A DNA stretch of 64,000 nt from Tenrec ecaudatus (Eukaryota > Chordata > Mammalia > Afrosoricida > Tenrecidae). Of the stretch, positions 12,882 through 25,221 are shown in pieces. The DNA lies in the NCBI RefSeq assembly GCF_050624435.1, contig NW_027459433.1, positions 496,001 through 560,000 on the forward strand. The letters run 5' to 3'. The notes beneath the pieces are model-generated. The model was given only the letters and a program-made list of their open reading frames with translations. It searched no databases and was not told the origin of the DNA. The translations under genes were made by a program, and so were the position numbers. Numbering within the stretch: position 1 is the first letter of the stretch; every line of letters starts with the position of its first letter.

Positions 12882-13490
12882 ACCCCCTTGTGGTGCTTAT
12901 GTAATCTGATGTCAATTTGGGACTTGAGAGGATTAAGAGTGAAGTGGTGGAGTCTAGTTGGTCAATCAGGATAGCCAGTGAGGCCTCTGTGTGGGCATTG
13001 CCTTCGCCTGAGAATTCTGGGAACTCCAGTATTTCCTCCTTAAACAGGAGACGCTTCTCTCTCTCAGCTCACTTCCTTGGAGATGCTCTACTGGCAAGAC
13101 ACATGGCACTACGTCCTGGTAGCTGGGAAAGCCACACGGACCTACCCTGATGCAACAGACCTCTGGAGCCAGAGAAGCTACATAGAGAAGAACCCTGCCA
13201 GCGCTGAGATGTTTACAATGCTACTGGATCCAAAAACTTTCTACTCGCTGGTTCAAGATCGTCCTGCAACCGGAGTCATTGCATGTTTCGTGAGTCTGAC
13301 GAGGCCTTTACAGATTGGTATCAGACATATGGGCTAATATTGGGCTCACGGACTTGACCTGGACTGGGCTGGGACGTTTTCGCAATATTCAGTTGTTCTT
13401 CTATATAAACCTCTTTCTTATAAACATGAGTTTCTATGAATTTGTTTCTCTTGTCTACCCAGACTAACACTCCCCCTTTATGGCCCCTAT
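12882..13490 (-). mobile_element. Unclassified interspersed repeat family, copy 1
   Basis: Ends cccagactaacac at the right. It shares ordered blocks with 18,800-19,186 and, reversed, 41,466-41,985: catatgggctaatattgggc, actgggctgggacgttttc, ctatataaacctctttctta. The frames inside are short and not supported as genes. Unit 2 copy 58,557-59,165. Confidence 0.6.
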
Positions 13491-14700
13491 TCTGGCTACC
13501 TAACATATTTAGCCAACACCTAAGTTGAATGCAAACATTTTTCTTTGGTCTACTTTATTCAATATTCAAAAGTATACAAAAGAGGATAATAAAGATGGTT
13601 CAAAATCCAAAAATTAACTAAGCGCCAAAGTACGTGGTACTACTGGAAGAAATGAGGAGCAAAGTGAGGATAACCCACTTAACAAGTAACAAAATGACAA
13701 CTATATGACAGGGACTTCAAGTGTGTGCAAATATGGAATTTAAAAACTGAAAAAAGTCCCAGAAACATTTGAAGCTCCTTGGTAAGTACTTCCTTAGTGG
13801 TAGTAACTTTCAATATGAAAGTATTAAAATGTCCAGTGTAAAAGCAGAGACCTTGTGATATGCATATGATACAACTTTGCTTATGGAAAGCTAAGAGGAC
13901 TCAACACATTAATGAAGAACTGAGACTAAAGCTTTCTGTAGGGATTATGGCTCAATGGAAAAAAAAAGCCTCATGCTCGGGCCAATAAACACAATGATAA
14001 AAAGAGAAAAAAATAAATTGACACGGATTTCATTTATTTCAATGCATAATCAACATTCATGGAATTAGTGAAGAAATCAAGCCATGAGATAAATGCTGCA
14101 AAAGACTTCTTTAAAGTGTTAAAGAGCAGCAGAGTCAGCAAAATGACTGTCAGACAACAAACTCGGACAACTCTCAGCAATTATAGAGAAGGTCCACTAG
14201 GAGCGATATCCTAAACTTCATGGAAGAGAATCTCAATATGAAGTACATCCAAGCTTCTTAAACTGAGAGAGCAGTAGCAACTACTAACAGATTCCCCTCT
14301 TTGTTATAGGCTGTCCACACGCTGGGGAAGCGTCCCTCCTGCCTGGCATAGCCAATTTTTTCTGGTCCCTGAGCTAACCCAGCTGACCAAGCCTCTTGGC
14401 TTGCTGTCCTCTGGTGAAGAACAGCTTTGCAGAGTCAGCTTGGTGCAGACAGTCACTAGCCAAGCTTAACTTTTGCTTTGTTCTACAGTTCCACCAGCCC
14501 TTGCTCAACATTCCTCACCTTGCCACCCCCAAGCAGGAAATGTGTTAGCAAAACAACACAATTAGGGGGCAAGGGGGAAAGAGAAGCCTAGCACTTCCCG
14601 CACCAATCTCAAAGTAGACTTGAGAGGTTTAATTTAACCCCCCCATTGGGTGAGAAATCCACACACCTGGCCCTAGACCTGGCAGGAACCCCATCTTATC
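13491..14700. other. Unassigned intronic sequence
   Basis: No gene, RNA or named repeat recognised. 14,290-14,680 is richer in GC than its surroundings and looks like a different inserted block (ccacacgctggggaagcg to caaggggtggagtcaagg), but I could not name it. Confidence 0.4.
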
Positions 14701-14710
14701 CCTCAAGGGG

Positions 14711-14802
14711 TGGAGTCAAGGGACAGAGTTTTTGTGGGTTTTGAACTGCGGACCATGCTGATCGCAACCCAATGTGTAACCACTGTACCACCAGGGGTCC
14801 TT
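14711..14802 (+). mobile_element. AfroSINE 3' part
   Basis: gggttttgaactgcggacca to taccaccaggggtcct matches the 3' half of the SINE. Unit 2 copy near 60,388-60,479. Confidence 0.8.
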
Positions 14803-14944
14803 TTATCTCAGTAAAACTATGAAAACTAGTCCTCGGTTTATCTGACCCCAGCCATGCTATTTTTTAATCACCTAATATGTATATGAAAGGTGAACAATGA
14901 ATAAGACAGAGGTGAATTGATAACTATGAATTATGATATCGCAG

Positions 14945-15235
14945 AAAAGCACTGACAAAACATCAACAGCCAGAAGAGCAAACAAAGCTATGCTGGAAGA
15001 GCTACAGCGGGAGTGCCCCTTAAAGAGGCCGACTCCGTGTATATGTCATCTGGATGGCAAGTCCCTGGATGGTCAAAAAGAGGAAGCCTCTCAGTGGTAC
15101 ACATTGACACCATGACTGCAATAATGGGCTCAAACAGCAATGTTTGAGAAGAGGGTGCGGGGCAAGGCAGTGTTTCATTCTGTTGTACATCTAGTTACTA
15201 TGAATAGGACTTGGTGGCACCTAACAAAACTATAT
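14945..15235 (+). mobile_element. RTE-type LINE 3' fragment
   Basis: tgcaataatgggctcaaaca, ggcagtgtttcattctgttg and aggacttggtggcacctaac are the 3' end of the RTE elements common in Afrotheria. Unit 2 copy about 60,621-60,911. Confidence 0.75.
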
Positions 15236-15310
15236 TCATATCTCCTTCTTACATAATAGGAGCATAATCCACACATTCAATAAAATCCATTCTCAAGAGG
15301 TAAAACTTAC

Positions 15311-15426
15311 TTCAATATATAAGCTTTGGGAGGCTTCATATCCTGTGTTATGTCCAAACCTTCATTTCCTCCCAATGACCTCATGTAAGTAGCAAGGGAC
15401 TTCTTATAACAATTGAACCATTCTAT
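15311..15426 (-). pseudogene. GINS1: GINS1-like exon 5 with one-base deletion (unit 1)
   Basis: The exon lies between acceptor gttttcag and donor GAAgtaagt and is 116 bases, one short of the 117 needed for 39 codons. It reads [20 protein letters not shown] then [14 protein letters not shown]. Human continues AAA AGC CTA TAT ATT GAA; here one base is missing in the AAAGC run. The shifted frame meets TAA a few codons into exon 6. Unit 2 has the same change, so it predates the duplication or was spread by conversion. Confidence 0.9.
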
Positions 15427-15559
15427 CTGAAAACAGAAAAATGGTCTTTTTACCAAGTGACAAAGAAAACAAGCTTGCCAACATTGTGTAATCGTGACTT
15501 CAAACAGCACATACGCCCATGTAGATCATGAGTGTGGCATTCCTGTATTTATATAGCGA

Positions 15560-15690
15560 ACATTAATGGTTGTCTTCTACGAGTCAGGAACTGTCTGTGC
15601 ACTTAGGATGGAGCATTCAACCAAAACAGACAAAATTCTTGTTATCACATAGCTTACAAACCAGTAGACCTAAGCACAGATCTAAAAAAA
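15560..15690 (+). mobile_element. Ancient MIR/L2-type relic
   Basis: gtcaggaactgtctgtgcac, caaccaaaacagacaaaatt and tagcttacaaaccagtag follow a familiar old mammalian repeat pattern, strongly diverged. Confidence 0.4.
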
Positions 15691-15699
15691 CCATTCAAC

Positions 15700-16455
15700 C
15701 AGAAACAACACTACGAAAAACACATGATTCAGTTATGGTCGCTTTAAATACTGCACGGACTCTTTTTATAAGAATGGAACAACATGCTTGAGCAGACAAT
15801 GCAAATGTCCCCAAAGAGAAGGAAGGACAAGCAAAATGAGGAGTGCACACAATAGAAGATAGTGAGGCTTACTTTGGAATTCAGTTCTAAGTTGTATCTG
15901 ACAAGGGTAAACCTTTATCACATGTAAAGTGGCGCAAGAGGTCACATTATTTTACGACTGCATTTGTAGGAAAGTCAGTCATCGGAATTCTATAAATGTA
16001 AAAAAGTAGATTAAGAGTTGCCAAAGGGCTGGGGGAAGGAAATAATAATAAAAGGCATTTGTTATTTTTTAAAGTCTATTATGGTTAGGGTGAAAGTTTA
16101 CAGAGAAAACTCATGTTTTATACAATAATTTATATATATTTTGTTTTGTGACATTAGTTGCAATCTCCTCAGAATCTTATTTATGTATAATTACAGAAAG
16201 GTAGGCAAAACAAAGATGTACAGGTTAATGACATTATTAAGAAACAGCCTGGTCAAGGAGTAACACATCCTCAGCCCCAAAATGGAGACTTATCATTTTG
16301 TTCCATTCTGAAAATTTTACATTATCACCCAAGAATGCATCCCTAAAACACTAGTTTAGTGCTGTTCATTATTTGTACTTTAAATAGATCCACACAGTAT
16401 TTATTATTTTGTGACAAATTTCTTTCACTAAACATATTTTGGATTTCTGAAATTC
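15700..16455. other. Unassigned intronic sequence
   Basis: Nothing recognisable: AT-rich, no coding or RNA feature seen. Confidence 0.4.
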
Positions 16456-16459
16456 TACT

Positions 16460-16965
16460 TTAAAGTGATGAAGAGCAAGGATGTCACACTTTGAGGACTG
16501 AGCAATGCCATGGGATTTTCCATTGACCTTAGCCATGGGATTTTCCATTGCCTCATAAGCATATGAAAGTTGGACAACAATTAATAAAGACCAAAGAATA
16601 GATGCCTTTGAATTAGCATGTTGGCAAAGAACACCGAAAGTACCATGGACTGCTAACTGAACAAACAAATCTGTCTCGGAAGATCACAGCCAGACTGATC
16701 CTTAGAGATGAGTATGGCAAGACTTGTCTCACAAGTTTTGGGCACGTTTTCAGGAGACCAGTCCTTAGAAAACGACACAATACTTGGTACAGTGCAAAGT
16801 CAGTGGGAAAATCAAAAACAACTCAAGGAGATGAATTGATACGGTAACTCAACAATGGGTTCAAACATAACAATTGTGAGGATGCAGAGTCCAGTAGTAC
16901 TTCATGCTGATCTAGACAGGGCCACTATGAGGCGGAACTGACGAGAAGGCACCCACCACTACTAT
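16460..16965 (+). mobile_element. RTE-type LINE 3' fragment
   Basis: Follows the RTE 3' region over about 500 bases: gcctcataagcatatgaaag, agaatagatgcctttgaatt, caagttttgggcacgttttc, then ggcggaactgacgagaaggc. An internal short duplication repeats ccatgggattttccattg. Unit 2 copy 62,136-62,641. Confidence 0.8.
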
Positions 16966-17134
16966 GTTGGTTAGTATTGGGTTATGTGTTGGCTAAAGCC
17001 AAGGTCAACAGTTTGACTCAACCAGTTACACCTAGGGAGAAAGGGGATTTCTGCTCCTATAAAGAAATACAGCTTCAGAAACCTAAAGAGCCAGTTCTAC
17101 TTTGCTCATCCTTAAGGATTGTTAAAAGTCAATG

Positions 17135-17215
17135 GCAGTGGGTGTTTTACACAATTAATGTATGTATGTATGGATTGTGATAATAGTTGTATGAGCCCCA
17201 ATAAAATGATTTTTA
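17135..17215 (+). mobile_element. Very short young-type L1 3' end
   Basis: Only the last 75 bases of the L1 plus tail: ttacacaattaatgtatgta and gagccccaataaaatgattt. Unit 2 copy near 62,811-62,895. Confidence 0.75.
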
Positions 17216-18039
17216 AAAAAGAAATTATGACATAAGATTATCTCTCTCTAAAGTGTCTTGGAGTCTCTAACTTGTAAACTACTATTTGTCTACCTTCATG
17301 GAAAAAAATAATACACTAATCTTTGTTAAAGATGGCATCACCTATCCCTTATCGGTGAGTTCAAAGTGAAATGTTCACATATAGAAACTGAATTTCGGTT
17401 TATGCTCTGAGAAGGAAAAGGCAGAGGCAGTGATTCTCTCCATAGACTAGACCTTGTAGAGACTCTATTAACACAGAATTTGGAGCCCAGCTATAAGGGA
17501 TTTCCATTGAACTCAAGGTCAAAATGAAGTCTAAAGTATGGAAATCTAATCTCAAGACTAACATTATAATTGTTAATTATAATTTTCTGGTTCTAAAATC
17601 AGCATCTTGAAGTCTTACTTGTGTGCCTTGTCATGACTACCTTGTACTAAACTAAAAAAGTTTATGCACGACAAGTTCATGTATTTATGTTTAAAATAAA
17701 ATCCTCATCTATTGGTTACTTAAATTTTAAGATAAAATCCTACAAGAACTATTACTCTTAAACACTCTATGTTTTTAAAAAAATACTATAGCTATTGTTA
17801 TTAGAGAAAGAACATGTTCTGTTCATTTCACCATAATAAAGAGGCACCCCTCAAGTCCACTTAATGTAAGATTCCGGCACAAAGACCATGGAAAAAGAAC
17901 CTGAAAAATTAACTGGTAACGTAATTATTTAGTAGTTCCCTCAAGAAGCTGAGGTACTTTGTTTCTTTCTCCAGAACATGAACAGAATAAAAATAAAGCA
18001 TGGAAATGTACTTAGCAATCCAAGATCAGAGGAGGCAAT
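17216..18039. other. Unassigned intronic sequence
   Basis: Intron 4 sequence with no feature that I recognise. The unit 2 partner is about 62,896-63,715. Confidence 0.4.
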
Positions 18040-18695
18040 GGTATTAGAGATTAAAACCTGAGCAGACTGCGGATGACAGTGGAAGCCCAAAAACTCCATT
18101 TGCACAGTTCCCACACAGATTAAGCCTCCAGTGAATCTCCTTAGACCATGAACAAAGAATGGAAATAGTCTTGTTATACACTGAGTGCATTGGAAAGTAG
18201 GTTAACACAGATAATTTTTAACGTTATTGTTTTTCTCTCTTTTGGTCCCTTTTAAATTTGTTCTAGTTTTTATATTTTCTTTTGGATTGAGGGCTGTTTT
18301 TTTTGCATATGATTTTCTTTCTTTTTTTTTGGAGTTTTCAGTGGTTTATTGAGCATTCAATATTTTGCCATGATGACTTAGGATAGTTAGGTGTTTTTTT
18401 TAATTTTGTGTTTTACATTTTATTAGGGGCTCATACAACTCTTATCACAATCCATACGCATATGATTTTCTTTAAGTAAAATCTAGGATAGGACTTAGTT
18501 ACTGTGAAGACTATAAATGGATTAAGTTTCTTTGGGTTAGGACAGGGCAGGCTGGGGCAAATGGTGAGTTTAAGACTGAAGAAAATGTTCTAAAATTGAT
18601 GGAGATCATAACTGCACAGCTCTTTTTAATATATTTAAACCACTGGGTTGTGTGGTATATGAATTATGTCAATTAAACTCAAGTTAAATTTTTTA
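18040..18695 (+). mobile_element. Older-type L1 3' UTR
   Basis: acagtggaagcccaaaaact, cacagattaagcctcc and the cttttggattgaggg block match the same stretch at 29.4-29.9 kb. It is split at 18,321 by a retroposed piece. Its end, gtatatgaattatgtcaatt, is a typical L1 terminus. Unit 2 copy starts at about 63,716 and runs off the window. Confidence 0.6.
18321..18457 (-). mobile_element. Retroposed L1 3' end with extra 3' sequence
   Basis: Flanked by perfect 16-base duplications gcatatgattttcttt (18,305-18,320 and 18,458-18,473). Read on the minus strand it starts with the L1 terminus (gtatggattgtgataagagt ... aataaaatgt), then about 85 bases of unrelated sequence with its own AATAAA (ctcaataaaccactg) and a poly(A) tail. 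This is the signature of 3' transduction. Confidence 0.8.
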
Positions 18696-18799
18696 AATGC
18701 AGTTAGCAAGTAAATTGTTTATAAAACTCATGGCAAATTTACTGAATACATGCCGTGGCAATTACATTATATCCTGTCAGCCTGTCAATAAAATTGCAG

Positions 18800-19186
18800 C
18801 TTGATGACCTCATTTTGAGGCATGACAGAAATAAGTAGCTCAATGGAGATCAAACCCAGTCTCTCTACCTTCCTTTTCTGCGCTGAGACAGTCAGAGAGC
18901 TGGAGGAGACCCGTGCCAACACTGAAATGCATACACTGCCACTGGATCCACAAGACCTTCTACCCACTGGCCTGCGATATTCCTGCATTTGGCATCATTA
19001 CATATACTGTGAATCTAAAGAGGAATTTATCGACTAGTACCGAACATATAGGCTAATATCGGACTTAGGAACTTGATCTGAACTGGGCTGAGATGTTTTC
19101 TCAATATATAATTGCTCTTTTATATAAAGTTCTTATACACATGAGTGTATGACTGTTCCTCTAGTCAACCCAGACTAACACTTTCT
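18800..19186 (-). mobile_element. Unclassified interspersed repeat family, copy 2
   Basis: Diverged relative of 12,882-13,490: acatataggctaatatcgga, tgaactgggctgagatgttt, ttatataaagttcttataca, ending cccagactaacac. Confidence 0.6.
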
Positions 19187-19860
19187 TTCATAAGTGATAT
19201 ACTATACCAAACTCACACAATAACAGCATTGATCACATTCCGTTCTATGCTATGTTCCAAATGGGCAGCCTTAATCATCCTGTAACAACCCTGTTAATAC
19301 AGCAGTTCTCAACCTGTGGGTTACGACCTCTTTTGGGGTCAAAGGACCCTTTCACAGGAGTCACTTAAGACCATTGGAAAACATGTATTTCCAATGGTCT
19401 TAGGAACCAAGTCACTGCTCCTCTATCCATCTCCAGGAGGGTCTGCCCACATACGAGTACGCAGTGTAATGACATAATCAGACAACCCCATCACATTCAA
19501 CTTGTACAAATAAAGGTGGATGTGACAGGGTTGGCACCACAATGTGTTTATGTGGACAAGTCACACATGCGTAGAGAGCAGCTGCTGTGTTAAAAGCAGC
19601 AGTATTGGTGGTAAATGACACTTCATGAATTATTATTTCTGGGTAAAATCATAAACTACTGCAAAATATCGATATCTGTACCATGGGAACTTTATCTGGA
19701 TGCTGATTGGTCTTTTTATATTCAGCTGTGGTTGATGTGAATACTGCTCCTTGTGATAGTAACAGGTATGTAAAAACACAACATAGAGAATGTTAAATCA
19801 TAGGAAATTTTAATAAACTGTATTGACTAAATTGTGCCATGTATCATCTTTAGTACTATT

Positions 19861-20850
19861 TTTTTTTAAATAAGAAATTTAAAAAAGACGCTTGACTTGA
19901 AGGGAAAACTATCTAGGCTTCATTGAGTGTAATTTACGCCTACTTAAAGACAGATTGCCCTACATGTAATAGCTACATACAAAAATGTTATAAAACTGTC
20001 CTTGGTTTTACAATGATAAATGAAAAACATAAAAATTCTTCAATCGAACAAGGCATGCAAGGATTTTTTTCATGTCATTTTTTTTGTTTTTGTTAAACAG
20101 TGAGAGCAAAATAACCTACTGAAATACAAAGAGAGAAGCTGAATGAGCAAGCCACTGATGGAGAAGGGGAGCTTTCACAGAACCAGTGTTTTCCCCATCC
20201 CATCTCCACCTGATGTTGATCAAAACATACCATTGGTGATTTAGTAAACGAATAAATAAACAAAGGGAAAAATTTAATATGCTTGTGTACATGCACCAGT
20301 TACTTTGTGTACAATAAAGGAATGAGGAAGGGGAAATGAAATAAAGAGAAAACTATACTGTAGTTGTCAGGAGGTGGTGGAATCAAACTGTGGTTTTCTA
20401 ATCGAGAATGGATTCTTGGTCGGCTGGAAGAGAGTTCTGGAGGAAAGGAGCAGGCTCCCTTAGAAGATGCCTCCTGTCTGCTGCTGGAACACATCAATTG
20501 TATCTTCATCCTCCATTTCCAACTGTGCAGGTGTGTCTGTTTCATTGATTGGCTGTCTGTCGAATCAAATCAGATCTGACTCATTGACAAACCCTGTTCA
20601 CAATAGGCTTCCATTAGCTTACTAAGTGGGTGTGCCTCTGAATCTTAAACTGCACCACAGAACCATCCTGCCCTACCACCTTCAAGTTAATCTGATCATT
20701 GTTCTCAGTCTTGACTCCTCCCTTGAGTTTTTTGTTGGCCAGGGTGAATGCTGAAGTCTTCTCAAAAGAGGTACCAGGTCCGCACCAAACGAGCACACAG
20801 GCAGCTGCAGGAACAGCAGGAGGAGGTGGCAGTGGTGGAGGAGGGAGAGC
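19861..20850 (-). pseudogene. SUMO2: SUMO2 processed pseudogene inside SPIN
   Basis: SUMO2 is a small ubiquitin-like modifier. Read on the minus strand, 20,742-20,460 corresponds to its coding region: [20 protein letters not shown] then [11 protein letters not shown], and later [20 protein letters not shown] then QQTGG. The start codon is CTG, and a one-base insertion after RHT plus further changes break the frame. A 5' UTR and a long 3' UTR are retained, and poly(A) appears as T's at 19,861. Imperfect 16-base target duplications flank it (catctttagtactatt at 19,845-19,860; catcttttgtattatt at 20,851-20,866). It therefore inserted after SPIN had settled. Confidence 0.92.
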
Positions 20851-20924
20851 CATCTTTTGTATTATTAAAGCTATGGTTATATATTATTTTCATTAGCCAA
20901 CCATCCCATGACAATGGATCATGT

Positions 20925-22690
20925 AGAAGAACGTTAAGAAAAGATAGTGAGGATTTTTTATGGTATGGTTTTACTTCAATGACAGCAGGAACTGAGAAAC
21001 TACAATGTCTTACTTGTTGTGAAGTTCTATTAGTTGAATCTATGAAGCTGAACAAACTAATATGCCATTTTGATAGCAAATATCCGAGCTTTGCTGGCAA
21101 GGATACCAACTATTTTAAAAGCAAAGCTGATGATAAACTCAAGAAAGCCAGACTTGACACTGGTGGCAAGTACCACAAACAAAACGTAGTAGTCATTGAA
21201 GTTTCATATTTGGTGGCACTCAGAATCACCAGCGCTATGAAACCCTACACCATTGCTGAGGATTCACTGTTGCCAGGGGCCAGTAAATTGTTCGAGTTAT
21301 GATCAGAGATGAATTTGTTACAAAATTGAGCGCAATTTTCTTATCAAATGACACTGCCTGCAGAAGAATAGCAGACAAGGCTGCTGATATTCTTGATCAG
21401 ATAATCCAGGAAAGTAAATCTGCTCCACTTCCAATATTTAGCATCCAGCGTGATGAATCTACAGACGTTGCAAACTGTTCACAGTTACTGTTTACCTGAG
21501 GCATATTAATGATGGCGACTTTAAATATGAGTTTCTTTTTTTGCAAACCTCTTAAAATGGCAACTACTACACGTGATGTATTTGATAGTTGGTTCATTCT
21601 GAAAGAGCATAAGATCTCTTGGGAAAAGGTTTGTGGTGTTTGCAGATGATGCTCCACTATGCTAGGATGTCAATCTGAATTTCAACGTTTGGTACTGAGT
21701 CACCGAAAGTCACCGGAACTCACTGTATAACTCATCAGAAAATATTAGCAACAAATACACGGCCAAAAGAGTTACAAGAAGTAATGAGAAGCATCATAAA
21801 TTCTGTCAATTTTGTAAAGGCGAGCACTTTAAACAGTCTACTGCTTTCGCAACTGAAGTGAGACGGTTGTCCAGAGGAAAAGTTTTAAAAGGTGTTTTTG
21901 AGCATGGTGATGAACTCAAAACGTTTTTTATCAGAAAACATGACCGCAGTTCAAAGCATTTTGCAGCGATAAAAGTGAGATACAGAAAATAGTTTGATTG
22001 CCATCTTTGCCATCTTGAATGAGTTACAATTTATTACTGCAAGGACAAAATGCAACATGCCTTGATTTATCTGAAAATATCTGATCATTCCAAAGGAAAC
22101 ATCAGCTTTGGGGGAAAAAATTGGATGAAAATAAAATTTACCAAAAAAATAATAAAAAGAAAATAAAATTTACATGCCTACCCTATCTGTTTTCTTTGAA
22201 GAACATGACACTGAACCAGACAAAAGGATTACAATTTCTGTGAAAGAACACTTGCATATGCTTGCAGATGAAATTTCATCGTACTTTCCAAATCTACCCG
22301 ACACCTCATTTGCACTTGCCAGAAGCCCATTTGCAGTCAAAGTTGAAGATGTTCCTGAGATAGCACAAGAGACGTTTATTGAACTAACAGCGATGCAGCG
22401 AGAACTGATTTCTCTACAATGCCAGTTACAAAATTCTGGATCAAGTGTTTGCAGTCAGGTCCTGTTCTGTCGGAGACTGTGTTGTACCTTTTTCTTCCAT
22501 TTCCAACAACTTATCTTTGTGAAACAGGGTTTTCCAGCTTGTTTGTTATCAAGTCTAAATAAAGAAGTAGATTTGTTGTGGAAGATGATCTTGTGCTCTT
22601 GCTAAGACTGTCTGGAGAATTTCTGATCTAGTGAGAAAGAAACTATCTCAACCTTCTGGCTTTTTACGCACACTGTCGCAAAATGTAGCA
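20925..22690 (+). pseudogene. hAT (Buster/ZBED-like) transposase, broken
   Basis: Fragments in several frames spell a ZBED-type transposase. An N-terminal BED zinc-finger region (WYGFTSM..., CLTC, then ICHFDSKYP with the last histidine replaced) is followed by KPYTIAED, RDEFVTKLSAIFLSNDTACR, QRDESTDVANCSQLL, then after a gap THCITHQ and KPELQ-like pieces. The C-terminal hAT dimerisation region reads EDVPEIAQETFIELTAMQRE and FPFPTTYLCETGFS. There are multiple frameshifts and stops, so it is inactive. The first 45 residues of the open frame starting at 20,748 are antisense SUMO2 UTR and do not belong to it. Confidence 0.85.
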
Positions 22691-23027
22691 ATGTAGTTCA
22701 CTATTGTTATATTAAGACTGTTACTCATGCTACACCATGCTTCAAGACAAAATTTCATTTATTTATAATTAGAAATCAGTATTTCACAAGATATAATTAC
22801 CTATTTTTGTGATTAATCACTATGCTTTAAATATGTTCAATTTGTAAACTAAAAATATATCCTACATATCAGATGTTTACATTATAATTCACAACAGTAG
22901 CAAAATTACAGTTATGAAGTAGCAACAAAAATGATTTTAAGATTGGGGATCACCACAACATGAGGAACTCTATTCAAGGGTCGTGGCATTAGGAAGGTTG
23001 AGAACCAAGGCTGTAGTAGGACACACT

Positions 23028-23165
23028 ATGACCCCATTTTGTAAATAAAGGAGTGAACACAGAGCAATGAGGTTACTTGCCCAAGATTACAAAGCAGTGT
23101 CAGGAGTTGAAACCAAGTGTTCTGACTCTAATGTTCTATCTTGAAATACTGGTCTAGCACCCTAC
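23028..23165 (+). mobile_element. MIR SINE relic
   Basis: cattttgtaaataaaggag, ggttacttgcccaagattac and aaaccaagtgttctgactct follow the MIR pattern (tracts of gaaactgaggcacag and cccaaggtcac type). It adjoins the right end of the SPIN element. Confidence 0.75.
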
Positions 23166-23344
23166 CTTCAGTGACAAATACTCATCTTATTCTGAATATT
23201 TATTCATGCTGACTAGAAAACTACATATCTCCTAAGAATAATGTCGGCTTTTCAACTCCACTGATGAATCACTAATAAATAAAAGAAACTCCTTTTTTTA
23301 TTGTTTGTCAGTTTTCCCTGTAGCACTAGAATTACTTACTACTA

Positions 23345-23600
23345 CTCCCTTCCAGGAGGGTACCCCAGTGGCAGTTGCCACATTTGTCACTATTAATGGA
23401 AAGGTTGGCAATTTGAATCCACTTAGCTACTCTGTAAGAGAAAAATATGGCAGTTGGTTTCCATAAAGATTGATAGTGTATATGGATTATGTGCCAAATA
23501 AGACAGTTCAAAACAAAAATAATGTATAGCCTTATAAACCTCTGAGGCAGTTTTAGTCACAATCGACTTGAGAGTAATGAGTTTGGTTTTATACTTCCCA
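23345..23600 (-). mobile_element. AfroSINE, interrupted and old
   Basis: Reversed SINE from gtaccccagtggcagttg to aatcgacttgagagtaatga, with about 60 bases of foreign or lost sequence in the middle. Confidence 0.65.
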
Positions 23601-24598
<998 letters not shown>

Positions 24599-24599
24599 G

Positions 24600-24752
24600 A
24601 GTTGTTTGACTCATACTGACACTGTAAGGACAGGATAGAAGCGCACCAGTGAGTTTCCGAGATTGTAACTCTTTTTTAAGAGTAGAAAGCCTCATCTTTT
24701 CCCCGCAGAACAGCTGGTGGTTTTGAAATGCTGTTTCTGGTTAACAGTCCAG
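24600..24752 (+). mobile_element. AfroSINE
   Basis: tttgactcatactgacactg to gttaacagtccagcgcataa; first of two SINEs head to tail in intron 3. Confidence 0.8.
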
Positions 24753-24764
24753 CGCATAAACACT

Positions 24765-24945
24765 GAAAACACTCTCACTTCCATCAAGCCAATGCTGACT
24801 CATAGCAAACCCCTGTGGGTTTCCAAGATTGTAATTATTTACAGGAATAGAAACACGGCCTTTTCCCCTCGGAACTACTAGTGGTTTTGAACTGTGGACC
24901 ATGTAGATCACAGCCCAACAAGTAACCATGCTACCAGGGCTCCAT
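24765..24945 (+). mobile_element. AfroSINE
   Basis: catcaagccaatgctgactc to catgctaccagggctcc; second of the pair. Confidence 0.85.
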
Positions 24946-25067
24946 GCATAACCACAGAGATAAATAAATCTGAGATCTGTTGCTATCAACCAGAAACTTA
25001 ATTGAGAAACCCCATGGAAAACTCTTCTTTGTTTCCTGCTACTACAAGTAAAATCACAGCAGCTTAC

Positions 25068-25166
25068 AAGTACGCAATAGTGCAGCGTCGATTTCTTAAC
25101 AAAGAACAGTGCCGAAATTTGATGGTTGGTATCAAATTGCTTCTTCCGTCTGATTTTGCTTCATTA
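25068..25166 (-). pseudogene. GINS1: GINS1-like exon 3
   Basis: The 99-base exon lies between acceptor cttcctag and donor TTgtaagc. One base completes the split valine, then [20 protein letters not shown] and [12 protein letters not shown] follow, leaving two bases of a leucine codon. Length and phases equal those of human GINS1, with only conservative differences. Confidence 0.9.
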
Positions 25167-25221
25167 CTAGGAAGAGAATTAAAGAGAAAATGGATAAATA
25201 CACTGCAGAACAACAAAAATT

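Larger units (their letters stand above)
19300..23013 (+). mobile_element. SPIN-type hAT DNA transposon, autonomous-length, decayed
   Basis: The left end reads cagcagttctcaacctgtgg and the right end, reversed, reads ggttctcaaccttcctaatg, matching the hAT/SPIN terminal pattern. Excluding the SUMO2 insertion the element is about 2.7 kb, the size of an autonomous copy. SPIN elements are known to have entered several tetrapods, including tenrec, by horizontal transfer. An 8-base target duplication is not clear at the present ends. The right end has a few extra bases before the final ctg. Confidence 0.85.

Noticed and set aside
20748-20920. Apparent N-terminus [20 protein letters not shown] fused to the transposase frame
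   Set aside because: This part is the antisense of the SUMO2 5' UTR; the transposase homology begins only after the retrocopy ends.
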